Below are positions 36,953 to 45,934 of a stretch of 64,000 nt of DNA, one piece after another; the stretch's first letter is position 1; each line of letters opens with the position of its first letter. A model generated the notes under the pieces. The model ran no database searches. It saw only the letters and a list, made by a program, of their open reading frames with translations, and had not been told where the DNA came from. The position numbers and the translations under genes were made by a program. Origin of the DNA: Halomontanus rarus (GTDB lineage Archaea; Halobacteriota; Halobacteria; Halobacteriales; Natrialbaceae); the NCBI RefSeq assembly GCF_029338335.1, contig NZ_CP119800.1; one strand, given 5' to 3'.

Positions 36953-37900
36953 GTGGGTGTCGTGGGTAGCGTAGTCATTTCGCTGGACGCCGAACTCGGC
37001 TGGGGGTTTCACGACCTCGCTCGATTGCCGACCGACCGCGTCGAGAGCGGTCGACGCGGCTGGTCACAGATGCTCTCGATTCTCGAGCACTACGACGTCC
37101 CGGCGACGTGGGCCGTCGTCGGCCACCTCATGCTCGAGTCGTGCGACGGCGAACACGCCGATCACCCCACGCCAGCCGGGTGGTTCGATCGCGAGCGGAC
37201 GATCTGGTCGGATCGGCCCGGCCTCCGGTTCGGTCCCGACCTCGTCGGGAGCGTCCTCGACTCCGACGTCGACCACGAACTCGCCTGTCACTCGTTCTCG
37301 CACGTTCTCTTCGGCGACCCGGAGACGACCGCGGAGCTCGCGACGGCCGAACTCGAGCGCTGCCACGAGATCGCCGACGACTGGGGTTGCTCGCTCGAGT
37401 CGCTCGTCTATCCGCGAAACGACGTCGGTCACCGGGAGGTCCTCGCCGAACAGGGCTTTCGCGCCTATCGCGGTCGGTCGCCGACCCGGGACGGCGTCCG
37501 CGGCTTCGTCGAAACGACGGTTCGGAACCAGTCGCTGCTCGTCGAACCGACGGTCGACCAGTACGGTTTGGTCGACGTGCCAGCCTCGCTGTTCCTGTTC
37601 GGGTTCGAAGAGCTGCCGCGGACGGTCGCCGAGTCGGTCTGGAAGGACCCGATGGTCGTCCAGGCCCGCCGCGGCATCGATCAGGCGGCCGCAGCCGACG
37701 ACGGCGTCTTCCACATGTGGCTCCACCCGAACAACCTCGTCACGGAACGAGACGACGAACGAATGCGATCGATCGTCCAGTACCTCGACCGCAAACGAGC
37801 CCAGACGGACCTCTCCGTCGAAACGATGGCCGACGTCGCCGCCCGCGTCGACGCTGCCTCGAGTGCCGAGCCGACCGATTCCGTCGTCGGCGAGATCTGA
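36953..37900 (+). CDS. NodB-like polysaccharide deacetylase-family protein
   Basis: About 315 aa. No ATG fits, so a GTG at 36953 (or 36950, 36962) is used. The domain starts at once with GSVVISLDAELGWGFHD, the first Asp/Glu motif of the CE4-like fold, and continues with DHELACHSFSHVLFGDP, which supplies the two His. SLVYPRNDVGHREVL and FHMWLHPNNL complete the barrel. There is no signal peptide. Similar proteins are found in archaeal and bacterial EPS clusters. The ATAACAAAG motif is 46 nt upstream. Confidence 0.8.
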   Translation: MGVVGSVVISLDAELGWGFHDLARLPTDRVESGRRGWSQMLSILEHYDVPATWAVVGHLMLESCDGEHADHPTPAGWFDRERTIWSDRPGLRFGPDLVGSVLDSDVDHELACHSFSHVLFGDPETTAELATAELERCHEIADDWGCSLESLVYPRNDVGHREVLAEQGFRAYRGRSPTRDGVRGFVETTVRNQSLLVEPTVDQYGLVDVPASLFLFGFEELPRTVAESVWKDPMVVQARRGIDQAAAADDGVFHMWLHPNNLVTERDDERMRSIVQYLDRKRAQTDLSVETMADVAARVDAASSAEPTDSVVGEI

Positions 37901-37967
37901 GTTCGCCCGAGCCGTTTTCGGCCGTATTTCGTCACCGATTCCGGTCCCGGGACCTCGTAAGTCCGCG

Positions 37968-37975
37968 ATAACAAA
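37968..37975 (+). promoter_or_regulatory. ATAACAAA motif
   Basis: GCGATAACAAAGCC, 26 nt before the ATG at 38002. At this distance it could serve as the TATA element of a leaderless transcript. Confidence 0.6.
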
Positions 37976-38001
37976 GCCCGCGACCAGCGGGTGTGTGAAC
38001 G

Positions 38002-39129
38002 ATGCAGTCTGGCTCGTCGTCGACCCTCTCACTGGCATTGCTGGGCGTGGGCGCCGTCGGAACGGTCCACCTGCGGTCCGCGCGGGCGATGGACGGTGTC
38101 GACGTCGTCGCGGCCGCAGATCCGGTCCGCGACCACCGCGAGCGGGCGATCCGCGACGGCGTCGCCCGTTCGCGAGTCTACGACGACTACGCGTCGCTCC
38201 TCGCGTCCGACCGCGAGCGCGCCGCCCTCGACGCGGCGGTCGTCGCCGTACCGCCCCACCTCCACCGGGACGCCCTCGAGTGCGCCGCCGCCGCGGGCGT
38301 CGACGCCTTCGTGGAGAAACCGTTCGCCCGGACGACCGACGAAGCCGACGCGATGCTCGCGGCCGCCGCGGACGCCGGGATCCGGGTCGGCGTCGATCAC
38401 ACGCTCCGCTACCAGCCCGACGTTCGAGACCTCAAAGGGTCCTACGACGAGGGTCGCGTCGGCCACGTCCCGTACGCGTCGATGACGCGGCTCAACGACG
38501 GACTTCTGGGGAAGCCGCCGGCCGACGACCCGCCGACCGACTGGGCGCTCGACCCTGCCACCGCCGGCGGCGGCGCGTTGCTCGACCTCGGCATCCACTG
38601 TTTCGACGTCCTCGAGTGGCTGTTCGGCGACCTCGAGGTCCGGGACGCGACGCTCGACCGGACGCTCGACCTCCCCGTCGAAGACGCGGCGACGGTGTTT
38701 CTGCGGGCTCCCGGGACCGAAACGTCGATCTCGCTTCACTGTGGCACCTACCAGTGGGAGGCGTTACCCGAGGTGAACACGCGACTCCGGCTCGAGGGGA
38801 TCGCCGGCACGCTCGAGAACGAGGCGTACCTGCCGTCGAACTTCCACGCGAGCGCGGCCCGGTCGGCGGCGACCAACGTCGTCCGGCGCGCGACCGGCGA
38901 CGAGCCGGACGTCTACGGCCCGACGTTCTACCTGCAGGCGCACTACCGCGCCCTCGGGGAGTTCCTGCGCGCGATCCGCGCGGGCGAGGAGCCACCGGTC
39001 ACCGGCGCGGACGGTCGGCGATGTCTCGCGCTCGCGGAGCGAGCGTCGGAACTGGCGGGTGAGACGGGCGATACCGCATCCACACAGACACCCGTTCGAA
39101 ACCCGCTGGAACCGGAGGAACGGCCGTGA
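38002..39129 (+). CDS. Gfo/Idh/MocA-family sugar oxidoreductase
   Basis: 375 aa. An N-terminal Rossmann fold (LALLGVGAVGTVHLRSAR, about 10-27) binds NAD(P). VEKPFA contains the conserved catalytic Lys of the family, and GGGALLDLGIHCFDVLEW has the His of the substrate domain. It probably oxidises or reduces a (nucleotide-)sugar. It overlaps the next gene by 4 nt (GTGA) in a three-gene operon. Confidence 0.9.
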   Translation: MQSGSSSTLSLALLGVGAVGTVHLRSARAMDGVDVVAAADPVRDHRERAIRDGVARSRVYDDYASLLASDRERAALDAAVVAVPPHLHRDALECAAAAGVDAFVEKPFARTTDEADAMLAAAADAGIRVGVDHTLRYQPDVRDLKGSYDEGRVGHVPYASMTRLNDGLLGKPPADDPPTDWALDPATAGGGALLDLGIHCFDVLEWLFGDLEVRDATLDRTLDLPVEDAATVFLRAPGTETSISLHCGTYQWEALPEVNTRLRLEGIAGTLENEAYLPSNFHASAARSAATNVVRRATGDEPDVYGPTFYLQAHYRALGEFLRAIRAGEEPPVTGADGRRCLALAERASELAGETGDTASTQTPVRNPLEPEERP

Positions 39130-40169
39130 AGCGGGTCGCCGGCGTCGATCTGAACGCCCGGAGCGACTCCGCTCTGACCGATTCCGACCGAGCGACCGGC
39201 TGGTCGCCCGACGCCGGGAAACGCCGCGAGCGATTCGCGGACCCGATCCGAACGCTTCTGGCCCACCTTCCGATCGACGAACGCGTCGAACGCGCCGAAA
39301 CCGACCGGATCGCCGTCGTCCCCGACGCCCACCACCCGTTTCACCCGTCGACGGGAACGGTCACCGACCCGGCCGTGATCGGCGCGCTCGTCGCCGCCCT
39401 CGAGCGATCGTTTCCGGGCGCGGACGTCGCGGTCGCCGGCTCGAGCGACCACCTCGGCTTCGAGCGCACGGTCGAGTATCTCGGCTACCGATCCGTCCTC
39501 GAGAACGTTCCCGACGGTTCGACTCGCGACGTCTCGACGATCGACCTCGCCGACTCGACCCGCGTCGGCCGAACGGTTCGCGCGAGCGGAGAGCGCGTCT
39601 CGGTGTCGCTTCCGACGCCGCTGATCGATCGAACCGTGATCGTCGCGCCGTCCCTCCGGCCGACTCGAGCGGGACCGGTCGCCGGCGCGATGCGGACGCT
39701 CGGGCGCAGTCTAGACGCCGGCGACGGTCGAACCGAACTCGAACCCGAAACCGTCGTCGCAGCGACGCGGGCCGTCGATCCCGCCGGTGCGCTGCTCGAC
39801 GCGACGACGGCCTACGCCGGCCACCCGGTCGCCGCCGGCGCGCTTCTCGCCGGCGACTGCGTCTCCGTGGACGCCGTCGCCGCCGACCTGCTCGGCCGCG
39901 ACCCCGCGGCGGACGCGGTCCTCGAGGCCGCCACCGGCGGCGAGTCGTTCGCGGTTTCGGTCGACGGCCTCGCGTTCGACGACCTGCGCTCGAGACTGCC
40001 GTCGGGTGGTGGACTGCCTGGCGGTGCCGATCCCCATCCAGCGGTGGCCCGCGCGTACCGTCTCTACGCGGCGGTCAGCGGCGACGCGGTTCCGCCGCAA
40101 CTCGAGCGGGCGTCTCGAGGGGGAGATGGAGAGAGAAATCGGGGCGGAGGAGGCGACCCCGACCGATGA
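39126..40169 (+). CDS. DUF362-family protein
   Basis: 347 aa starting with GTG. The N-terminal part (RIAVVPDAHHPFHPSTGTVTDPAVIGALVAALE...GADVAVAGSSD) has the DUF362 pattern, a fold often linked with iron-sulfur proteins, but no CxxCxxC cluster motif is present here. Overlaps of 4 nt at both ends place it firmly between a sugar oxidoreductase and an NAD-dependent epimerase. A role in the same sugar pathway is likely; the reaction is unknown. Confidence 0.72.
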   Translation: MKRVAGVDLNARSDSALTDSDRATGWSPDAGKRRERFADPIRTLLAHLPIDERVERAETDRIAVVPDAHHPFHPSTGTVTDPAVIGALVAALERSFPGADVAVAGSSDHLGFERTVEYLGYRSVLENVPDGSTRDVSTIDLADSTRVGRTVRASGERVSVSLPTPLIDRTVIVAPSLRPTRAGPVAGAMRTLGRSLDAGDGRTELEPETVVAATRAVDPAGALLDATTAYAGHPVAAGALLAGDCVSVDAVAADLLGRDPAADAVLEAATGGESFAVSVDGLAFDDLRSRLPSGGGLPGGADPHPAVARAYRLYAAVSGDAVPPQLERASRGGDGERNRGGGGDPDR

Positions 40170-41158
40170 CTCGCGACTCGCCGATCGCCGCCGTCACCGG
40201 CGCCACCGGCTTCATTGGAACTCACCTCTGCGAGCGGCTGCTCGCGGACGGGTGGACGGTCCGCGGCCTCCGTCGACCCACCTCCGACCGGGGGAAGCTC
40301 GCGGGCAGGCTCGAGTGGACCATCGGCGATATCACGGATCGAGCGGCCCTCGAGTCGCTGGTCGACGGTGCCGACGCCGTCTTCCACCTCGCCGGGGTCG
40401 GCCTCTGGCGGGCCGACCCGGGAACCGTCCGCCGCGTGAACCGCGAGGGGACGCGAACGGTTCTCGAGGCGTGTCGCTCGCGCGAGGTCGGTCGACTCGT
40501 GTTCACCAGTACGGCAGGCACTCGTCGGGCGACTGGCTCGGACCCGGATCGACCGAACGCCGTCGCCGACGAAACCGACGTCGCCGACCCCGTCGGCGCC
40601 TACCAGTCCTCGAAGGCCGCGGCGGAGACGCTGGTCGACCGCTACGCCGAGACCGACGGCGACGCGGTGACCGTCCACCCGACCGCCGTGTTCGGCCCCG
40701 GCGACGACCGGTTCACCGCCCGGCTGCTCGAGCTAGCGCTCGATCCGAAACGGCTCGCCGCGCCGCCCGGCGGCGGGAGTCTCGTCGGCGTCTCGGACGT
40801 CGTCGACGGCGTTCTCGCGGCCTCCGACGAGGGGACGTCCGGCGAGCACTACCTCCTCGGCGGCGAGAACCTCACGTACCGAGCGGCCGCGGCCCGAATC
40901 GCACGGTTCGCCGACGGCCATCCGCCGCGATTTCGCGTGCCCGCCGCCGCGGTCCGCGCGGCGGGTCCGGTCGCCGGTGCGCTCGGCCGACTCGCCGGCG
41001 TCCGGGTGTTTCCGTTCGACCGGGACATGGCGCGGCTGGCGACCCGGCGACTGTTCTACACCTCGCGGAAGGCTCACGAGGAGCTCGGGTACACATACGA
41101 ACCGCTCGAGGCGCACCTGCCGGAGGTACTCGCGTGGTATCGGTCGTCCACCGAGTAG
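40166..41158 (+). CDS. NAD-dependent epimerase/dehydratase (extended SDR)
   Basis: 330 aa from the ATG at 40166. GATGFIGTHLCERL (about 11-24) is the NAD-binding glycine motif. The family's catalytic YxxxK would be AYQSSKAAAETL, where Tyr and Lys are spaced YQSSK as expected, with FTSTAGT upstream. It probably epimerises, dehydrates or reduces a nucleotide-sugar. It is the last gene of the operon from 38002. Confidence 0.9.
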   Translation: MTRDSPIAAVTGATGFIGTHLCERLLADGWTVRGLRRPTSDRGKLAGRLEWTIGDITDRAALESLVDGADAVFHLAGVGLWRADPGTVRRVNREGTRTVLEACRSREVGRLVFTSTAGTRRATGSDPDRPNAVADETDVADPVGAYQSSKAAAETLVDRYAETDGDAVTVHPTAVFGPGDDRFTARLLELALDPKRLAAPPGGGSLVGVSDVVDGVLAASDEGTSGEHYLLGGENLTYRAAAARIARFADGHPPRFRVPAAAVRAAGPVAGALGRLAGVRVFPFDRDMARLATRRLFYTSRKAHEELGYTYEPLEAHLPEVLAWYRSSTE

Positions 41159-41358
41159 CGGGTGCTCGCGACCGTCCCGACGACCCTTCCAACTCGGGCA
41201 GTGTCCGTTTCGACCTCGAGTCCGTATCTGCCTCCGTGTCCCGGGGTGTCGGCGAACTCGAACTCGCTTTGGGGGACGAAGACGAGAGACGAGGAGGCCG
41301 GCGGACGACGGTGCGGCGTGGATTTAACCGCCGGGCCCTCCAACCTACCGCCCAACCC

Positions 41359-41886
41359 ATGTACGACGACATCCTCGTCCCCACCGACGGCAGCGACACC
41401 GTCGCCGAGACGCTCTCCCACGCGCTCTCGATCGCGACGGACAACGACGCGCGGGTCCACGCCCTCTCCGTCGTCGACACGCGGATCGTCACCGCGGCCG
41501 ACGACGAGCAACGAGAGGCGCTGCGAACCTCCCTCGAGCGCGACAGCGAGGCGGCCGTCGAGGCCGTCGCGGACCGGGCGACAGGGGCGGGCCTCGAGAC
41601 GGTCCGTGAGATCCGAACGGGGACGCCCCCGAAGGCCATCCTGACCTACGCCGAGGAGGCCGATATCGACCTGATCGTCATCGGAACCCACGGGAAGAGC
41701 CCGCGGGAGAAGCTGACGTCGATGGGCAGCGTCTCCGAGCGCGTCGTCGACAACGCCGATCGGCCGGTGTTCGTCGTGCGCGGTGTCGGCGAGGGGTCGG
41801 ATCCCGACCTCGAGGACAGGGATGGGACCAACGTCAGGGAGAAGGAGTCTTCGGGGGCCGACTCCGGGCCGGGGTCCGAGTCGTAA
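41359..41886 (+). CDS. Universal stress protein (UspA family)
   Basis: 175 aa from the ATG at 41359. MYDDILVPTDGSDTVAETLSHAL starts the UspA alpha/beta fold, and VIGTHGKSPREKLTSMGSVSERVV is the ATP-binding G-x2-G-x9-G-(S/T)-like motif. It has an acidic C-terminal tail of about 30 residues. The tail overlaps the end of the convergent glycosyltransferase gene by 53 nt. Confidence 0.92.
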   Translation: MYDDILVPTDGSDTVAETLSHALSIATDNDARVHALSVVDTRIVTAADDEQREALRTSLERDSEAAVEAVADRATGAGLETVREIRTGTPPKAILTYAEEADIDLIVIGTHGKSPREKLTSMGSVSERVVDNADRPVFVVRGVGEGSDPDLEDRDGTNVREKESSGADSGPGSES

Positions 41887-42820
41887 TCCGTTCCGCGCCG
41901 ACGGCTCGCTCGTAGACCGCCAGCATCTCGTCGGCCGTCGTCTCGATACTGACCTCGCGGGCCGCCTCGCGGCCGTTCGAGCGCTCGCCGCGCTGGAGAA
42001 CCTCGACCAGCCCTTTCGCGAGTCCGTCGTCGCTGGTCGCGACGGTCGAGGGGTCGACGCCGGCGAGCCGTTCGCGCACGTCGCCGACGTCGACGGCGAC
42101 GACCGGCACGTTACACGCCATCGCCTCCTTCACCGAGTTCGGCGACCCCTCGCTGTGGGAGGTGAGCAACAGCGCGTCTGCGGCGTTCATGTAGTCCGGA
42201 ACCGTCTCGTGGTCGACGCCGGAGACTGTCTGGAGGCGAACGGGTCGCTCGAGCACGTTGTCGACGACGGAGACGATCCGCTTCGCTCGCGGGTAGTTCT
42301 TCACGTCGCGGTCGGGCGAGTAGGGAAACAGGACGTGGTGAGCGTCGTGGTCCCAGCCGACGGCCTCACGCGCTCGTCGCTGGTCCCCCGGTGCGAACCG
42401 CTCGAGGTCGACGCCGTCGGGGATCACCTCGCAGTCCTGCCCGAGGACGCGGCGCATCTCCTCGGACATGACGACGACCTCCTCGCAGAAGGGGGCGCAG
42501 GCTTTGCTCACCGGCTTGACGGGGCCGTGGACGTCCGAACCCCACAGCGAGAGCACGACCGGCGTCCGGAGCTGCGCCAGCGCCATCGGCGCGACCAGCC
42601 CGTAGTGGGCGTGGATCAGGTCGTAGTCGGTGCCGTTTCTCGCCTCCCGGACGACGTCGGGAAAGAACCGGAGGTAGTCGACCGGGCTGCGGCCGGTCCC
42701 GTCGCCGACCTCGCCGGCCACCGAGAGCGTGTCGAAGGAGACGCCCCGGCGCTCCAGGGCGGCCATCTGCTGGTTCATAAACGGGGCGTCGGCGTTCGTC
42801 GTGAGCGTGAGAACGTCCAT
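41834..42820 (-). CDS. Glycosyltransferase family 4-like protein
   Basis: 328 aa, GT-B fold. DLIHAHYGLVAPMAL and VVLSLWGSDVHGP belong to the N-terminal domain; VIPDGVDLERFAP and the donor-binding ADALLLTSHSEGSPNSVKEAMACNVPVVAVDVG to the C-terminal one. The EGSPNSVKEA segment matches the EX7E motif, with Glu residues spaced for the nucleotide-sugar. It adds a sugar to a lipid-linked or other acceptor. It is preceded by a TTAACAAAG motif. Confidence 0.92.
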   Translation of the reverse strand: MDVLTLTTNADAPFMNQQMAALERRGVSFDTLSVAGEVGDGTGRSPVDYLRFFPDVVREARNGTDYDLIHAHYGLVAPMALAQLRTPVVLSLWGSDVHGPVKPVSKACAPFCEEVVVMSEEMRRVLGQDCEVIPDGVDLERFAPGDQRRAREAVGWDHDAHHVLFPYSPDRDVKNYPRAKRIVSVVDNVLERPVRLQTVSGVDHETVPDYMNAADALLLTSHSEGSPNSVKEAMACNVPVVAVDVGDVRERLAGVDPSTVATSDDGLAKGLVEVLQRGERSNGREAAREVSIETTADEMLAVYERAVGAERITTRTPARSRPPKTPSP

Positions 42821-42854
42821 CAGTCCAGTGTGGTCGTGTGACCGCTCCGGCGGC

Positions 42855-42862
42855 TTTGTTAA
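42855..42862 (-). promoter_or_regulatory. TTAACAAA variant of the motif
   Basis: GGTTAACAAAGCCGCC on the coding strand, 34 nt before the glycosyltransferase start at 42820. One base differs from ATAACAAA. Confidence 0.45.
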
Positions 42863-42986
42863 CCGTCGCCTGTTGGCTATCGACCGCGAGCGGCCGCGTT
42901 CGGCGCTCGTTCGTCGGCCGTTACCGTCCGCGACGCCGCCAGTAGCACTGGAATTACAATAGCACCTGACCGACTAGCCCGCGCCA

Positions 42987-44117
42987 ATGCGGGTCCTCGT
43001 CCTCGCGAACACCCCGGCCCACGTCCACACCTACCGGTACGCGGTCGATCGTCTCGAGGCGCGGGGCCACGACGTCCTGGTGCTCGTCCGAGACGACGGC
43101 TGTGCGGTGTCGCTGGCGTCGGCCTTCGACCTTCCCGCCGAGGTGTACGGCGTCCACGACGCCGGACCCGGATCGCCGTCCGCGTTCGTCCGTCAGCTCG
43201 GCGGGCAGTTCGCGTCGATCGCGAGGCGCGCCGTCGCGTTCGGCCCGGACGTGGTCTTCGGCCGCGGGCCGTACGCCGCGTTCGCCGGCACGCTGACCCG
43301 GACGCCGGTCGTGCTCCTCCTGGACGACGAACCGGGATCGTTCGCTCACACCCTCTCGAGTCCCGCCGCGCACTGCATCCTCTCGCCGGCGGCGACCCGT
43401 CGGGATCTGGGGCCGGCCCACTACACCTTCGAGGGGTTCACGGAGTGCGCCTACCTCCATCCCGACGTTTTCGACCCGGACCCCGGCGTTCGGGACGACC
43501 TCGGCGTCGGCCCCGACGAACCGTACGTCCTCGTGCGCACGAACGCCCACGACGCGCTTCACGACCGCGGGAGTCGCGGCTTCACCGACGGTCAGCGACG
43601 GGCCCTGCTCGAGCACTTGAGCGAGCGCGCGACCGTCTTCGTCTCGGACGAGGCCGGCGACGCGGCTCTCGAGGATCTCCCGGTTCGACCGTACGACTGC
43701 CACCCCGCACGGATCCACGACGCGCTCTTCGAGGCCGACCTCCTCGTCGCCGACACCGGAACCATGGTCACCGAGGCGGCCCTGCTCGGCACGCCGGCGG
43801 TCCGCTACGCCGGCACCGAGACCCACGAGTTCGGCGAGTTCGCCGCGCTCGAGGCTGCCGGTCTCGCGGTCGAGTTCGATTCCTTCGACGCGACGCTCAT
43901 GTACGCGCTCGACGTCCTCGCCGACGACGGCGTCGCAGCCCGCCACCGTCGCCGTCGCGACGCGTTCGTCGCCGACCTCGTGAACCTCACCGACCTGCTC
44001 GTCGATATCGCGGAGGTCCGCGGTTCGGTCGGGGAACTGCGCGCCCGTAGCCGACGAGTTCGCCCGCGATCGATCGGATCGTCGACCGATTCCCATCTCA
44101 GTGGTCGATTCGATTGA
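42987..44117 (+). CDS. DUF354-type GT-B fold protein
   Basis: 376 aa. The N-terminus (MRVLVLANTPAHVHTYRYAVDRLEARGHDVLVLVRDDG) and the later DLLVADTGTMVTEAALLGTPAVRY match DUF354, a GT-B fold family related to UDP-GlcNAc 2-epimerases and glycosyltransferases. It lies in a glycan locus and is divergent from the family 4 transferase. It may be a transferase or an epimerase; the motif DTGTMVTEAALLG (in place of the epimerase DSGG) leans toward a transferase. Confidence 0.82.
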   Translation: MRVLVLANTPAHVHTYRYAVDRLEARGHDVLVLVRDDGCAVSLASAFDLPAEVYGVHDAGPGSPSAFVRQLGGQFASIARRAVAFGPDVVFGRGPYAAFAGTLTRTPVVLLLDDEPGSFAHTLSSPAAHCILSPAATRRDLGPAHYTFEGFTECAYLHPDVFDPDPGVRDDLGVGPDEPYVLVRTNAHDALHDRGSRGFTDGQRRALLEHLSERATVFVSDEAGDAALEDLPVRPYDCHPARIHDALFEADLLVADTGTMVTEAALLGTPAVRYAGTETHEFGEFAALEAAGLAVEFDSFDATLMYALDVLADDGVAARHRRRRDAFVADLVNLTDLLVDIAEVRGSVGELRARSRRVRPRSIGSSTDSHLSGRFD

Positions 44118-44224
44118 TACTCGTTCCGATTAGAGGATCCACAAATCCGGTATATATAATGACCCGGCAGATCGGCACGAAACACTTAACCAATTACTCC
44201 ATCAATAACGATTCAGTAGTTCAC

Positions 44225-44458
44225 ATGGGATTGTCAGACGTCGTTCGAGGGTTGCTCGCGGACGGACAGTCCAGGGACGACCCGAACGACGGGTCGCCGT
44301 CGCCCGAGGAGTCCTCGGTTGCGAAGCCGAAGCCGAAGACGGAACCGGATCCGGAGACGGTCGTCTACGAATGTCGAAACTGCGGAACGACTGTCTCCCC
44401 TGACGAAACGTGTCCCACCTGCGGCTCGACGGCGATCGCGGAGTATCCGGTCGACTAG
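44225..44458 (+). CDS. Small zinc-ribbon protein
   Basis: 77 aa from the ATG at 44225. A disordered N-terminal half is followed by CRNCGTTVSPDETCPTCGS, a four-Cys zinc ribbon. Similar small proteins are frequent in haloarchaea; function unknown. Confidence 0.7.
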   Translation: MGLSDVVRGLLADGQSRDDPNDGSPSPEESSVAKPKPKTEPDPETVVYECRNCGTTVSPDETCPTCGSTAIAEYPVD

Positions 44459-44488
44459 AGTACAGCGTTTCCTGCCGTTCTCGGAGTC

Positions 44489-44860
44489 CTATTCCCTTTC
44501 ACCCGGAACCGGGTGTAACACACCGTACCAGAACCGATAGAGTAGCATCCCACCGAGTTCGCCGATATTGAAACTGTAGACGAACTCTTTCGACGGGAAC
44601 CACCACCGCCGGATCGCTCCGGCAGTAATTCCGTACGCGAGGCCTCGATATCTGTTCGTCCTGATCTGGCCACAGTCGCGGTCGTACGCCCAGTGGAAGG
44701 CGAGCTGGTACAGTGTCCCAGCACCGACTGCCGTCGCCGAGATGGCGGGTGGGTCGTCGTACCCGTCCCGCCGTCTCAGGGTCTTTCGACCGTGTATCTG
44801 GAGGAACACCGCTCCCGCGGTGAGGAGGAACTCGATAATCGCGTATCGGCGTCTTTTCAT
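44489..44860 (-). CDS. Small membrane protein, unknown
   Basis: 123 aa with two or three hydrophobic segments (YAIIEFLLTAGAVFLQI, AISATAVGAGTLYQLAFHWA, FNIGELGGMLLYRFWYGVL). Positive charges lie between the segments. No named family recognised. It is 30 nt from the convergent zinc-ribbon gene. Confidence 0.6.
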   Translation of the reverse strand: MKRRRYAIIEFLLTAGAVFLQIHGRKTLRRRDGYDDPPAISATAVGAGTLYQLAFHWAYDRDCGQIRTNRYRGLAYGITAGAIRRWWFPSKEFVYSFNIGELGGMLLYRFWYGVLHPVPGERE

Positions 44861-44992
44861 GTCCGTTCATCGAACAGACACTTCATAGACGTTTCGAATA
44901 CGACCATCGCGAACGACGAGCGCGCTGACTGCCGCACTCGACTCTCACCGAAAACGGACAGACCCTTTTACCACCCGCGAGTACCACCCGTC

Positions 44993-45733
44993 ATGGGCAT
45001 TCGTCTCGACGAAGTAAACAGGCGGATCATCCACGCGCTGATGGCCGACGCCAGGGACACGTCCGCGCCGATGATCGCCGACGAAGTCGGCGTCTCGCCG
45101 GCGACGATCCGCAACCGAATCCACCAGCTCGAGGACGCCGGCGTGATCAGGGGCTATCACGCGAACATCGACTTCGAGCGCGCCGACGGCCGCCTCACGA
45201 ACCTCTTTCTGTGTAACGCACCCGTCGCGGAACGCGAGCGCCTCGCCAGACAGGTTCGCGTCATCCCCGGCGTGGTCAACGTCCGAGAACTCATGACCGG
45301 CCGGCGCAACCTGCACGTCCTCGCCGTCGGCGAGGACACCGGCGACCTCCGCCACGTCGCCCGCGAGATCGCCAAACTCGGCATCGACATCGAGGACGAA
45401 GACCTCGTCCAGTCCGAACACTTCCAGACCTACCGGCCGTTCGGCCCCGACGACGACTCGCCGAAAGCGCTCTCGGACTTCATCAGCCTCTCCGGCGGCG
45501 CCGAAGTGCTCGAGGTAACGATCCCCGAGGGGGCACCCATTACGGGACTCACGCTCGAGGAAGCCGGTCGGAAGGGCGTCCTCGACGACGAGTTACTGGT
45601 CGTCGCGATCGAACGCGACGATGCGGTGCTCACCCCCCGCGGCGGGACGACGATCCGGTCCGACGACCTCCTCACGATCCTCTCTCGCGGCGAGGTCGAG
45701 GCGGAGACGCTCGAGGTGTTCGAGACGGGGTAG
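44993..45733 (+). CDS. Lrp/AsnC-type regulator with C-terminal RCK_C (TrkA-C) domain
   Basis: 246 aa from the ATG at 44993. HTH about 5-60 (LDEVNRRIIHALMADARDTSAPMIADEVGVSPATIRNRIHQLEDAGVIRGY), AsnC effector region about 65-150, and a TrkA-C/RCK_C domain about 165-240 (VLEVTIPEGAPITGLTLEEAG). The Lrp-TrkA-C combination is widespread in haloarchaea and may sense a nucleotide or ion. No direct link to neighbours. Confidence 0.92.
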   Translation: MGIRLDEVNRRIIHALMADARDTSAPMIADEVGVSPATIRNRIHQLEDAGVIRGYHANIDFERADGRLTNLFLCNAPVAERERLARQVRVIPGVVNVRELMTGRRNLHVLAVGEDTGDLRHVAREIAKLGIDIEDEDLVQSEHFQTYRPFGPDDDSPKALSDFISLSGGAEVLEVTIPEGAPITGLTLEEAGRKGVLDDELLVVAIERDDAVLTPRGGTTIRSDDLLTILSRGEVEAETLEVFETG

Positions 45734-45934
45734 CGTTCCGCGGTTCGTTCGCGACCGGTCGACCGGTCGACGGGTCGTTCTCGCTGCGTTCGGTTTCGAT
45801 GCGATCCGGACCGACCGATCGAATACGCCCGACCAAGCATAGGGCCGTTCTGGACTATTCTCCCCATGGGTCGTACCGACCGCTCCGCTTGCGAGACGTC
45901 GGTCTCCGATACCAGCGACGCGCGCCGACGCCGG

